NCBI RefSeq assembly: GCF_001942465.1
Contig: NZ_MKJY01000579.1
Coordinates: 1-35,650 of the forward strand
DNA length: 35,650 nt
Direction: 5' to 3'
DNA from: Actinomadura sp. CNU-125
GTDB lineage: Bacteria; Actinomycetota; Actinomycetes; Streptosporangiales; Streptosporangiaceae
Position numbers and translations under genes: made by a program. A model generated the notes under the pieces. That model searched no databases and was not told where the DNA came from. It saw only the letters and a list, made by a program, of their open reading frames with translations. Below are positions 24,215-33,136 of the stretch, one piece after another; position 1 is the stretch's first letter; each line of letters starts with the position of its first letter.

Positions 24215-24236
24215 CCTGTTCCGGCTCTGTTCCGTC
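24215..24236 (+). repeat. Subterminal 22-bp direct repeat, right copy
   Basis: Identical to 8795-8816 in the same orientation. It contains two CTGTTCCG units 11 bases apart. Just beyond it GCGAGTA occurs twice (24251-24257, 24261-24267), ten bases apart. These are probably integrase or excisionase arm sites. Confidence 0.6.
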
Positions 24237-24342
24237 CGAAGCGATCAGAAGCGAGTATTTGCGAGTAGTTCCGGAGACAAGGAAGGCCAGGTCAGAACGC
24301 GTGTCGCGCGAGTCGTTGCAGGTCACCAACTTGTGCCGGATA

Positions 24343-24355
24343 GATGTACGCGTTC
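24343..24355 (+). other. attR core
   Basis: GATGTACGCGTTC is identical to 8714-8726. The host CoA-transferase frame resumes at the ATG within it (24344). Confidence 0.8.
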
Positions 24356-25015
24356 TCGGGCGTGCTCGCGGCGCTCGTCCGGCGCGGGACGACCGGGGCG
24401 GGCGCGTCGGTCGAGGTGAGCATGTTCGACGCGGTCGCCGAGTGGATGAGCCAGCCGATGTACACGACGCTCTACACGGGGGCGGCGCCGCCGCGCGCCC
24501 GGCTGAGCCATCCGGTGATCGCGCCCTACGACGCCTACCCCACGGCCGACGGCGTCGACGTCGTCATCGGCGTGCAGAGCGATCCGGGGTGGGCGGCGCT
24601 CGCCACCGGCGTGCTCGACCGTCCGGACCTGGTGGCCGACCCCGACTACGCGACGAACATGGCGCGCGTCCGCAACCGGGAGAAGGTCGACGCGCTGGTC
24701 GCGTCCGTCACCTCGCGGCTCGGCCGGGACGAGCTGCTGCGGCGACTGGACGGGGCGGGCGTGCCGAACGCGACGCTGAACGACGGGCACGGGCTGGTCG
24801 CCCATCCGCAGCTCGCCGAGCGGGACCGCTGGCGGGACGTCGGGTCCCCGGTGGGGGACATCCGGGCGCTGCTGCCGCCGATCACCCTCGCCGGGGCCGA
24901 ACCGCGGATGGACCCGGTCCCGGCGCACGGCGAGCACACCGACGCGGTCCTCGCCGAGCTGGGCCGCGACGCCGGGACGGTCGCCCGGCTGCGCGCCGCC
25001 GGAGTCGTCGGTTAG
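24344..25015 (+). pseudogene. Class III CoA-transferase, 3' part split by element
   Basis: 223 residues that continue the gene begun at 8151: MYAFSGVLAALVRRGTTGAG, SVEVSMFDAVAEWMS, then the C-terminal domain to VARLRAAGVVG. In frame with the N-terminal part across the 13-bp core, it gives 411 residues. The segment has no ribosome site of its own; the codon ATG 24344 is a Met within the gene, not a natural start. It is undamaged, which suggests recent insertion or regular excision. Confidence 0.85.
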
Positions 25016-25066
25016 CGTCGCGCGGCTCCGCCTGCGATCCGGGCGCGCGGTCGATATCGTGACGGT

Positions 25067-25921
25067 ATGCCCGTTACGTCCGCCGGCGGTGACCGCCGCC
25101 GCGCCGAACTGCGCGACTTCCTGCGCACCCGCCGCGCCCGGGTGACGCCCGCCGACGTCGGGATGCCGTCCGGAGGGCGGCGCCGGACGCCCGGCCTGCG
25201 CCGCGAGGAGGTCGCGGTCCTCGCCGGGGTCGGGGTGTCCTGGTACACGTGGCTCGAACAGGGCCGCGACATCAAGGTGTCCGAGGACGTCCTGGACGCG
25301 GTCTCCCGCGCGCTGCGGCTCGACGCCGCCGAACGCGAGCACCTCTACCTGCTGGCCGGGCTGAACCCGCCGCGCGCGGCCGCGGGCCCGGCCGTCCCGG
25401 TCACGCCGGAGCTGCGGCGGCTGCTGGACGCGTGGTCGCCGCGCCCCGCCTACATCCGCCAGCGGCACTGGAACCTCGTCGCGATCAACGACGCGGCGCG
25501 CGCGGTGTTCGGGTACGGCGACACCGACCACAACTGCCTGGTCACGTTCTTCACCAGCGTGCGCTACCGCGAGCAGCACATGCACTGGGAGGCGGCGGCC
25601 CCGGACGTGGTGAGCAGGTTCCGCGCCGACGCCGCCCGCTATCCCGACGACCCCGAGTTCGACCGGATCGTCGCGGACCTGACGGCCGTCAGCCCGGAGT
25701 TCGCCGAACTGTGGGCGCGGCACGAGGTGAGCGCGGGGAAGCAGGCGATCAAGAGCGTCCGGCATCCGGAGGCCGGGGAGATGGTGTTCGAGGCGACGCT
25801 GCTGCCGCTGGCGGACCGTCCCGGCCAGGACCTCGTGCTGCACAACCCCCGCCCCGGGACCGGCACCATGGAGCGCCTCGAACGCCTCATGGCCCGGCGG
25901 GGCCTGGCCGCCGCGAGCTGA
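25067..25921 (+). CDS. XRE regulator with MmyB-like ligand domain
   Basis: 284 residues. The XRE HTH with actinomycete features RTPGLRREEVAVLAGVGVSWYTWLEQGRDIKVSEDVLDAVSRAL covers about 40-85. The rest is an MmyB-like PAS-fold ligand domain (HWNLVAINDAARAVFGY, the H-containing TDHNCLVTFFTSVRYREQH, then VLHNPRPGT). Members of this family often control a neighbouring SDR or reductase gene. ATG 25067 has no ribosome site, and TATCGT (25055-25060) sits right for a leaderless mRNA. It probably regulates the SDR at 26007. Confidence 0.83.
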   Translation: MPVTSAGGDRRRAELRDFLRTRRARVTPADVGMPSGGRRRTPGLRREEVAVLAGVGVSWYTWLEQGRDIKVSEDVLDAVSRALRLDAAEREHLYLLAGLNPPRAAAGPAVPVTPELRRLLDAWSPRPAYIRQRHWNLVAINDAARAVFGYGDTDHNCLVTFFTSVRYREQHMHWEAAAPDVVSRFRADAARYPDDPEFDRIVADLTAVSPEFAELWARHEVSAGKQAIKSVRHPEAGEMVFEATLLPLADRPGQDLVLHNPRPGTGTMERLERLMARRGLAAAS

Positions 25922-26006
25922 GGGCGGCCGGAGCGAAGGTGGTGGTGGCACAACCACGATAAACGGACTCTGTCTCGCCTTCCCGGACTCCGGCAGCATC
26001 ATCGGC

Positions 26007-26792
26007 ATGACGGACAACGAACGTTTCACCGGCAAGGTCGCGCTGATCACGGGCGGGACGAGCGGCATGGGCCTGGCGGTCGCGCGGCGGCTGCTGGAGG
26101 AGGGGGCGCGGGTGGTCATCACCGGCCGCGACCAGGGACGCCTGGACGCCGCCGCCAAGGAACTGGACGGTGCCGGACCGGACGGTGCCGGACCGGACGC
26201 GGGGGAGCGGATCCTCGCCGTCCGCGCCGACGCGGGCAGCCTCCCCGACCTGGACGCGCTGATGGACACCGTCCGGGAGCGGCACGGACGCCTGGACGTC
26301 GTGTTCGCCAACGCGGGGACCGGCACGTTCGGCCCGACCGCCGACATCACCGAAGCCGACTTCGACCACAGCGTGGACGTCAACTTCAAGGGCGTCTACT
26401 TCACGATCCAGAAGGCGCTGCCGCTGCTGTCCGGCGACGCCTCGATCGTCGTCAACGCCTCCTGGACGCTGCACCGGGGCCTGCCGATCGCGTCGCTGTA
26501 CTCGGCGACGAAGGCCGCCGTGCAGAGCCTGGCGCGCACCCTCGCCGCCGAGCTCGGACCGCGCGGCGTCCGGGTGAACTCGGTCAGCCCCGGCTACATC
26601 GACACGCCGATGTTCCGCGGCGCCGTCCCCGCCGACGAGGTCGAGGGGAACCGGGCGCAGGTGGCGTCCGGCCGCATCGGGACGCCGGAGGAGATCGCGG
26701 GCGCCGTCGCGTTCCTCGCCTCGGCGGACGCCGCGTACGTCAACGGCCAGGACCTGATCGTGGACGGCGGCCTCGTCGCCGCCGTCGCCTGA
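26007..26792 (+). CDS. SDR oxidoreductase
   Basis: 261-residue classical SDR: TGGTSGMGLAVAR cofactor site, NAGTG (NNAG equivalent), catalytic Ser in NASWTLHRG, YSATK, and the C-terminal INGQDLIVDGG-type tail. It has an unusual tandem GAGPD-GAGPD insertion near residue 55 from a 15-bp DNA duplication (about 26170-26205). No ribosome site precedes ATG 26007, so the start may be leaderless. It follows the XRE/MmyB gene and precedes an aldo/keto reductase by 13 bases, with which it forms an operon. Its substrate is unknown. Confidence 0.83.
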   Translation: MTDNERFTGKVALITGGTSGMGLAVARRLLEEGARVVITGRDQGRLDAAAKELDGAGPDGAGPDAGERILAVRADAGSLPDLDALMDTVRERHGRLDVVFANAGTGTFGPTADITEADFDHSVDVNFKGVYFTIQKALPLLSGDASIVVNASWTLHRGLPIASLYSATKAAVQSLARTLAAELGPRGVRVNSVSPGYIDTPMFRGAVPADEVEGNRAQVASGRIGTPEEIAGAVAFLASADAAYVNGQDLIVDGGLVAAVA

Positions 26793-26805
26793 CGAAGGGG
26801 AGAAC

Positions 26806-27812
26806 ATGAGGAAGCGCGATTTCGCGGGCACGCCGGTCGGCGCCGTCGGCCTGGGATGCATGGGGATGAGCTGGGCGTACACCGAGTCCGAGCGGGACGA
26901 CGACGCGTCCGCGGCACTGATCCGCGCGGCGCTCGACCTCGGGGTCACCTTCCTCGACACCGCCCAGCCCTACGGCGACGGCCACAACGAGACGCTCGTC
27001 GGCCGCGCGCTGGCGGGGCGGCGGGACGAGGCGGTGCTCGCCACCAAGACCGGCCTGATCGTCGAGGACCTCGCGTCCCGCCGGATCTTCCGGCGGGGCA
27101 CGCCCGAGCACGTCAAGTCGTCCGCCGAGGAGAGCCTGCGCCGCCTGGGCACCGACGTCATCGACCTGTACTACCTGCACCGCGTCGACCCGGCGGTGCC
27201 GCTCGCCGACACCTGGGGCGCGATGGCGGAACTGGTCGCCGAGGGGAAGGTCCGCCGCCTGGGCCTGTCGGAGGTGACGGTCGCGCAGGCCGCCGAGGCG
27301 CACGCGGTCCACCCCGTCGCGGCCGTCCAGTCGGAGCTGTCGCTGCGGACGCGCGACGCGCTGGGCGCCCCCGGCGGCAGCGCGGGCGACGCGAGCGACG
27401 GGGCCGGGGGCGCGGGCGAGGCCGGCGACGTCGTCGGCTGGTGCGCGCGCAACGGCGCCGCGTTCGTCCCGTTCTCGCCGCTCGGCCGGGGCTTCCTGAC
27501 CGGGACGGTCACCAGCGCGGACTTCGAGGACACCGACTTCCGCGCCGGCAACCCCCGCTTCCAGGAGGAGGCGCTCAAGGCGAACCTGCGGATCGTCGAC
27601 ACGGTCAAGGAGGTCGCGGCGCGGCACGGCGCCACGCCCGCGCAGGTCGCGATCGCCTGGACGCTCGCGCAGGGCGACCACGTGATCCCGATCCCCGGCA
27701 CGAAGAAGCCGCACTACCTGCGCGACAACGCGGGCGCGCCGACCTGGACCTCACCGCGGCGGACCTGGCCGACCTCGACGCGCTCCCCACGGCGGTGGGC
27801 GGCCGGTACTGA
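26806..27812 (+). CDS. Aldo/keto reductase (frameshift near end)
   Basis: About 335 residues. TIM-barrel NADPH-dependent aldo/keto reductase with the Asp/Tyr motif FLDTAQPYGDGHNE, catalytic Lys in ATKTG, His in YYLHRVDP and the cofactor region PIPGTKKPHYLRDN. The last 28 residues are shifted: the repaired end reads LDLTAADLADLDALPTAVGG, with one base lost near 27736-27740 (GCGGCC read as GCGCC); otherwise the frame runs on to 27891. A Gly/Ala/Asp-rich insertion follows LGAPGG in the middle loop. AAGGGGAG precedes ATG 26806. Confidence 0.8.
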
Positions 27813-27821
27813 ACCCGCGAA

Positions 27822-27867
27822 CGGACGCACGGCGCGCACCTCGGGCGAGGTGCGCGCCGTGCGTCCG
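27822..27867. terminator. 21-bp perfect stem terminator between convergent operons
   Basis: 27822-27842 pairs perfectly with 27847-27867 around a GGGC loop. It lies between the aldo/keto reductase and the end of ipdC, so it should stop transcription from both sides. Confidence 0.75.
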
Positions 27868-27887
27868 CGGAACGGGGAGGGCGCGTC

Positions 27888-28982
27888 CTAACGCACCAGG
27901 CACGCCTGCTGTGCGGCGATCGCCTCGGCGGCCTGCGCGACGATGTCGCCGATCAGGTCCGCGCAGCTCGGCAGGTCGTCGATCACGCCCACAACCTGCC
28001 CGGACGCCATCACGCCGAGGTCGGGGCGGCCGTCCACCATCGCCGCCTTCAGCAGCATCGGCGTGTTGGCCGCCATCAGCACCTGCGACCACGACAGGTC
28101 CTTGCCGTGCTTCATCGCCTTGCCGTCGGCGACCATCTCGCGCCACGACATCCCGGACAGCTTCTTGAACCGGGCGCCGTTGCGCAGCGCCCGCACCAGC
28201 CCGCCGACCCGGCCGGACGACTCCAGGTCGTCCACGAGCTCGCTGCGCAGCACCCGGTGCGGCATCCCGTCCACCTGCCGGGTCACCACGGTGTCGCCGG
28301 TCTTCAGGTAGACCTGCTTGACCGCGTCGGGCACGGAGCTGTCGGAGGTCAGCAGGAACCGGGTGCCCATCGCCACGCCCGCCGCCCCGTACGACAGCGC
28401 CGCCGCGAGGCCGCGCCCGTCGAAGAAGCCGCCCGCGGCGATCACCGGGATGTCGACCGCGTCCACGACCTGCGGGAGCAGCAGCGTCGTCGCGACGGCG
28501 CCGGTGTGCCCGCCGCCCTCGCCGCCCTGCACCAGCACCGCGTCCGCGCCCCACCCGGCGACCTTCTCGGCGTGCCGCCGCGCGCCCACCGACGGGATCA
28601 CCACGAGCCCGGCGTCCTTGAGCTTGGCGATCAGCTCCTTCTTCGGGGCGAGCGCGAACGAGGCGACCTTCACGCCCTCCTTGATGAGGAGGTCGATGCG
28701 GTCGCCCGCGTCGCCCGCGTCGGCCCGCAGGTTGACGCCGAACGGCGCGTCCGTCCGGTCCTTGACCTCGCCGATCGCCGTCGCGAGCTGGTCGAGCGTC
28801 ATCGTCGCCGACGCCAGGATCCCGAGGCCGCCCGCGTTCGCCACCGCCGTCACCAGGCGCGGCCCGGCCACCCAGCCCATGCCGGTCTGGACGACCGGAT
28901 GCCGGACCCCGGTCAGCCGCGTCAGCGGGGTGTCGAGGACCTGCCCGCCGCCGTTCGCGGTCCCGCTCCCGGTCTCGCTCAC
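27888..28982 (-). CDS. ipdC: Nitronate monooxygenase-like flavoprotein, IpdC-type
   Basis: 364-residue FMN-dependent 2-nitropropane dioxygenase-like TIM barrel: LTRLTGVRHPVVQTGMGWVA, NAGGLGILASATM, VLVQGGEGGGHTG, IPVIAAGGFFDGRGLAAAL and GVAMGTRFLLTSDS (phosphate/FMN site). It starts at GTG 28982 overlapping the ipdB stop. In the HIP pathway IpdC (Rv3553) introduces the C-ring double bond before ring opening. The order echA20-ipdA-ipdB-ipdC equals Rv3550-Rv3553. I call IpdC from synteny; a true nitronate monooxygenase would be unlikely here. Confidence 0.83.
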   Translation of the reverse strand: MSETGSGTANGGGQVLDTPLTRLTGVRHPVVQTGMGWVAGPRLVTAVANAGGLGILASATMTLDQLATAIGEVKDRTDAPFGVNLRADAGDAGDRIDLLIKEGVKVASFALAPKKELIAKLKDAGLVVIPSVGARRHAEKVAGWGADAVLVQGGEGGGHTGAVATTLLLPQVVDAVDIPVIAAGGFFDGRGLAAALSYGAAGVAMGTRFLLTSDSSVPDAVKQVYLKTGDTVVTRQVDGMPHRVLRSELVDDLESSGRVGGLVRALRNGARFKKLSGMSWREMVADGKAMKHGKDLSWSQVLMAANTPMLLKAAMVDGRPDLGVMASGQVVGVIDDLPSCADLIGDIVAQAAEAIAAQQACLVR

Positions 28983-29739
28983 GAGCGCGCCTCGGACGGG
29001 ACCTCGCGCTCGCGCAGGCCCTTCGGGTCGAGCACCTCGCGCATGATCCGCAGCTCCTCGGCGTCGGGCAGGCGCGTCTGCGGGACGGCGTCCGGGACGG
29101 CGAGCTCGAACCCGGTCGCGGCGACGACGTCGTCGACGGACACGCCGGGGTGCACCGACTTCAGCCGCATGCGCCGGTCGGGGGTGTCGAAGTCGAGCAC
29201 CGCCAGGTTCGTCACCACGGCGCGGATCTCGTGCGCGCCGCGATCCGTGCCGACGCCGCTGACCATGTCGACCTCGTCGGTGAACACGCGCGTCGAGTGC
29301 TTGGGCACCCAGTAGCTCGTCGGGTTCAGCAGCGTGTTTCCCGGCCCGCCGCGCACCCCGAGCAGCTGCCGGGACGGCCGCGCCCAGTCGCCGATGCAGG
29401 AGATGTTCGTGTTGCCGTACCGGTCGATCTGGCTCGGGCCCATGATCACGTGGCGGCGCCCGTTCAGCACCAGCCACAGGTGGTCGCGGAACGGCAGCCA
29501 GCCCTCGACGGCGTCCGCCGCCGCGCCCAGCGGGACGGGCCCGGCGCTCAGCGACGGGCCGCCGTCGGTCGTCAGCAGGTCCGGCTCGAACGTCGACCGG
29601 GCCAGCCGGGACCCCAGCATCGGGACGAATCCGGCGACCGCCGCCGCCACGATCTCCCCGTCGCCGCGGAACAGCTCCGCGCAGGCGACCGCGCAGACCT
29701 CCGCGCGCGTCGCGTCCGTTGCTTGCGTGGTGGTCGCCA

Positions 29740-29740
<1 letters not shown>
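28979..29740 (-). CDS. ipdB: CoA-transferase-like hydrolase beta subunit, IpdB-type
   Basis: 253 residues of class I CoA-transferase fold, beta type: GPSQIDRYGNTNISCIGDW, GGPGN, VTNLAVLDFD, and HPGVSVDDVVAATGFEL. The SENG-type motif carrying the catalytic Glu of ordinary CoA-transferases is absent (NISCIGDW instead), as reported for IpdAB, which is a ring-cleaving hydrolase rather than a transferase. ATG 29740 overlaps the ipdA stop (TGATG) behind GGAGGA; GTG 29743 is the alternative. With IpdA it opens ring C of COCHEA-CoA. Confidence 0.84.
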
Positions 29741-30593
<853 letters not shown>

Positions 30594-30597
<4 letters not shown>

Positions 30598-31340
30598 TTC
30601 GCCCCCTTGCTGACAAAGGCGTCACGGTGCTCGTCGCCCGCGCCGACGAGGTTCAGTTCGAAGGTGAGGCCCTGCTCGAACCGATAGCTGCGCTTCACGT
30701 CGACCGGGTCGATGCCGTTCAGCGACTCCTTCGCGCGCCGGATGACGTACCGGTCCTTGGCGGCGATGTTCGCGGCGACCTCCAGGGCCTTGGCGCGCAG
30801 CCCGTCCGCCGGGACGACCTCCAGCACCGACCCGTGGTGGTGCAGTTCGGCTGCCGTGACGTTGCGGCACGTGTAGACCATCGCCCGCATCAGGTGCTGC
30901 GGGACGAGCCGCGCCAGGTGCGTCGCGGCGCCGAGCGCCCCGCGGTCCACCTCCGGCAGCCCGAAGTAGGCGTCGTCGGACGCGACGACGATGTCGGCGT
31001 TGCCCGCCAGCCCGATCCCGCCGCCCAGGCAGAACCCGTGCACCGCGGCGATCACCGGGACCTCGCAGTCGTAGACGGCCGCGAACGCCGCGTAGCAGCC
31101 CCGGTTGGCGCCCACCAGCGCGGTGTGCCCCTCCGTGGACTGCATCTCCTTGATGTCGACGCCCGCGTTGAAGCCGCGGCCCTCGGCGCGGAGCACGACG
31201 GCCCCCACCTGCGGGTCCCGTCCGGCCGCGAGGACCGCGTCGGCCAGCTCGTGCCAGCCCGCCACGGTCAGCGCGTTGACCGGCGGCGCGGCCACGACGA
31301 TCTCTGCGACCCCGTCCCGGGTCGTGGTGGAGACTCCCAT
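30594..31340 (-). CDS. echA20: Enoyl-CoA hydratase/crotonase, EchA20-type
   Basis: 248 residues (EchA20 is about 247). Crotonase fold with the oxyanion-hole segments GRGFNAGVDIKEM and HGFCLGGGIGLAGNADIVVAS, then FGLPEVDRGALGAA. In the HIP pathway EchA20 hydrolyses ring D of HIEC-CoA to give COCHEA-CoA. ATG 31340 follows GGAAAGG. It is the first gene of the minus-strand operon; a KstR2-type operator lies just upstream at 31354-31371. Confidence 0.85.
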
Positions 31341-31353
31341 GCGCTACCTTTCC

Positions 31354-31371
31354 ACCAAACATTTGTTAGAA
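31354..31371 (-). promoter_or_regulatory. Probable KstR2 (TetR) operator in divergent steroid promoter
   Basis: ACCAAACATTTGTTAGAA is, on the other strand, the same as 90-107 except for one central base. It lies in the 80-bp gap between echA20 (minus) and the SDR at 31421 (plus), so one bound dimer could control both operons. Confidence 0.65.
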
Positions 31372-31403
31372 CTGACCGTAGCAGAGGTGCAAAAGGAGGC
31401 GGG

Positions 31404-31430
31404 ATGCCCGAGGTGGTGGGATGTCACTGA
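31404..31430 (+). other. Eight-codon leader frame or shifted true start
   Basis: AAAAGGAGG (31391-31399) stands before ATG 31404, which reads MPEVVGCH and stops at 31430, overlapping the SDR start at 31421. Either it is a coupled leader peptide, or one G is missing and the SDR truly begins MPEVVGMSLTLDLSG. Confidence 0.4.
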
Positions 31431-32221
31431 CACTGGACCTGAGCGGAAAGACCGTCGTGGTCACCGGAGGCGTGCGCGGGGTCGGCGCGGGCATCAGCCG
31501 CGCCTTCCTGGCGGCGGGCGCCGACGTGGTGGCGGTCGGGCGGCGCGACCCGGACGCGCTCCCCGAGGCGGACGGGCGCACGGCCCGGTTCGTCTCGCTG
31601 GACGTGCGCAAACCGGAGCCGGTCGAGGAGTTCATGAACGGCCTCGACCGCGTCGACGTGCTCGTCAACAACGCGGGCGGCGGGCCCTTCCTGCGCCTCG
31701 CGGACGGGGAACTGCGCACCCATGCCAAGATCATCGAGCTGAACCTGACCGCCCCGCTGCTGATGGCGCGGGCCGCCTACCCGCGGATGCGCGAGCTGGG
31801 CACCGGCGGCTCGGTGATCAACATCGGCAGCGTGAGCGGCGTGCGGCCCTCGCCCGGCACCTCCGCGTACGGCGCCGCGAAGGCGGGCCTGCACAGCCTC
31901 ACCCGGTCCCTGGCCGTCGAGTGGGCGCCGCACGTCCGGGTGAACACGCTGATCCTCGGCATGATCCGGACCGAGACCGCCCACCTGCACTACGGCGACG
32001 AGGAAGGGATCGCGGCGATCGGCCGCACCGTCCCGATGGGTCGGCTCGGCACCCCCGACGAGGTCGGCGGCGCCTGCGTCTACCTCGCCTCCGACCTGGC
32101 CTCCTACGTCACCGGCACCGAGATGCTGCTGCACGGCGGGGGAGAACGTCCCGCGTTCCTGGACGCCGCCACCGTGAACAAGGACGAGAACACCGGCGCG
32201 AACGAGAAGGAGACACGATGA
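31421..32221 (+). CDS. SDR oxidoreductase, Rv3549c-type
   Basis: 266-residue classical SDR: TGGVRGVGAGISRAF cofactor site, NNAGGG, Ser in INIGSVSGVR, YGAAK, and the tail VTGTEMLLHGG. Its place beside echA20 and before a second SDR matches Rv3549c in the KstR2 regulon, whose exact role in HIP breakdown is not settled. The start is either ATG 31421 or, if a base is missing, ATG 31404 with its strong ribosome site. It overlaps the next gene by four bases. Controlled by the operator at 31354. Confidence 0.8.
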   Translation: MSLTLDLSGKTVVVTGGVRGVGAGISRAFLAAGADVVAVGRRDPDALPEADGRTARFVSLDVRKPEPVEEFMNGLDRVDVLVNNAGGGPFLRLADGELRTHAKIIELNLTAPLLMARAAYPRMRELGTGGSVINIGSVSGVRPSPGTSAYGAAKAGLHSLTRSLAVEWAPHVRVNTLILGMIRTETAHLHYGDEEGIAAIGRTVPMGRLGTPDEVGGACVYLASDLASYVTGTEMLLHGGGERPAFLDAATVNKDENTGANEKETR

Positions 32222-33126
32222 TCTGCACGGACCGCGTCGTCGCCGTCACCGGGGCCGGTCGCGGCCTCGGCCGCGCGCACGCCCTGGAATTCGCCCGGCA
32301 GGGCGCCCTCGTCGTCGTCAACGACCTCGGCGTCGCCCGCGACGGCAGCGGGGACGCCGCCGACGGCCCCGCGCAGGAGGTCGTCCGGGAGATCGAGGCG
32401 CTCGGCGGGAAGGCCGTCGCCAGCACCGACGACATCGCCACCGACGCGGGCGCCGCCGCCCTCGTCGGCACCGCCGTCGAGACGTTCGGGCGGCTGGACG
32501 TCCTGGTGAACAACGCCGGGTTCCTGCGCGACCGGATGCTCGTCAACCTCTCCGAGGACGAGTGGGACGCGGTCATGCGCGTCCACCTCAAGGGCCACTT
32601 CCTGCCGCTCAAGCACGCGGGCCTGCACTGGCGCGCCGAGAGCAAGGCGGGCCGTCCCGTCGACGGCCGGGTGATCAACACCTCGTCGGGCGCCGGGCTG
32701 CTCGGCAGCGTCGGCCAGGGCAACTACTCGGCGGCCAAGGCCGGGATCGTCGGGCTCACCCTCGTCGCGTCCGCCGAGCTGGGCCGCTACGGGGTGACGG
32801 TCAACGCGATCGCGCCCGCCGCCCGCACCCGCATGACCGAGCAGGTCTTCGCGCAGACGATGGCCGCCCCCGCCGAGGGCGAGTTCGACGCGATGGCCCC
32901 CGAGAACGTGTCCCCGCTGGTCGTCTGGCTCGGCTCCGCCGGGTCCCGGGACGTCACCGGGCGCGTCTTCGAGGTCGAGGGCGGCAAGATCTGCGTGATG
33001 GACGCCTTCCGGCACGGCCCCACCGCGGACAAGGGCGCCCGCTGGGACGCCGCCGAGGTCGGCGAGGTCGTCACCGGCCTCCTCGCGAAGGCCCCCGACC
33101 CCGAACCCGTCTACGGCGCGTCCTGA
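32218..33126 (+). CDS. SDR oxidoreductase, Rv3548c-type
   Basis: 302 residues, the length of the Rv3548c group and longer than a usual SDR. TGAGRGLGRAHALEFAR, the inserted loop NDLGVARDGSGDAADGPAQ typical of the multifunctional-enzyme type SDRs, NNAGFLRDRML, Ser in INTSSGAGLLG, YSAAK. The tail VFEVEGGKICVMDAF resembles 3-hydroxyacyl-CoA dehydrogenases of peroxisomal MFE type. It is therefore probably a hydroxyacyl-CoA dehydrogenase of steroid or side-chain CoA esters. ATG 32218 overlaps the previous stop. Confidence 0.83.
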   Translation: MICTDRVVAVTGAGRGLGRAHALEFARQGALVVVNDLGVARDGSGDAADGPAQEVVREIEALGGKAVASTDDIATDAGAAALVGTAVETFGRLDVLVNNAGFLRDRMLVNLSEDEWDAVMRVHLKGHFLPLKHAGLHWRAESKAGRPVDGRVINTSSGAGLLGSVGQGNYSAAKAGIVGLTLVASAELGRYGVTVNAIAPAARTRMTEQVFAQTMAAPAEGEFDAMAPENVSPLVVWLGSAGSRDVTGRVFEVEGGKICVMDAFRHGPTADKGARWDAAEVGEVVTGLLAKAPDPEPVYGAS

Positions 33127-33136
33127 GCCCGGACGG

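Larger units (their letters stand above)
8714..24355. mobile_element. Integrated phage-like or satellite-like element, 15.6 kb
   Basis: The element is flanked by the direct repeat GATGTACGCGTTC (8714-8726 and 24343-24355), inside a CoA-transferase gene that becomes whole when the repeats are joined. The integrase gene ends next to attL, as is usual. Contents: integrase, XRE repressor, excisionase-like HTH, initiator-like protein, HNH nuclease, tape-measure protein, XRE-TPR regulator, DUF2637 and DUF6907-like proteins. I see no terminase, portal, capsid, other tail gene, primase-polymerase or FtsK/TraB. Its boundaries are well supported; its class is open (satellite, phage-plasmid remnant or decayed prophage). 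Confidence 0.85.

Noticed and set aside
8714..24355. Complete prophage
   Set aside because: Only tape-measure and HNH genes are phage-like; no head, packaging, other tail or lysis genes could be found on either strand.
8714..24355. Classical actinomycete integrative conjugative element
   Set aside because: No FtsK/TraB-like transfer ATPase, RepSA or primase-polymerase gene is visible, although DUF2637 and XRE genes are typical companions.
27888..28982. Nitronate detoxification enzyme
   Set aside because: The gene is embedded in the HIP operon with overlapping starts, which favours IpdC.
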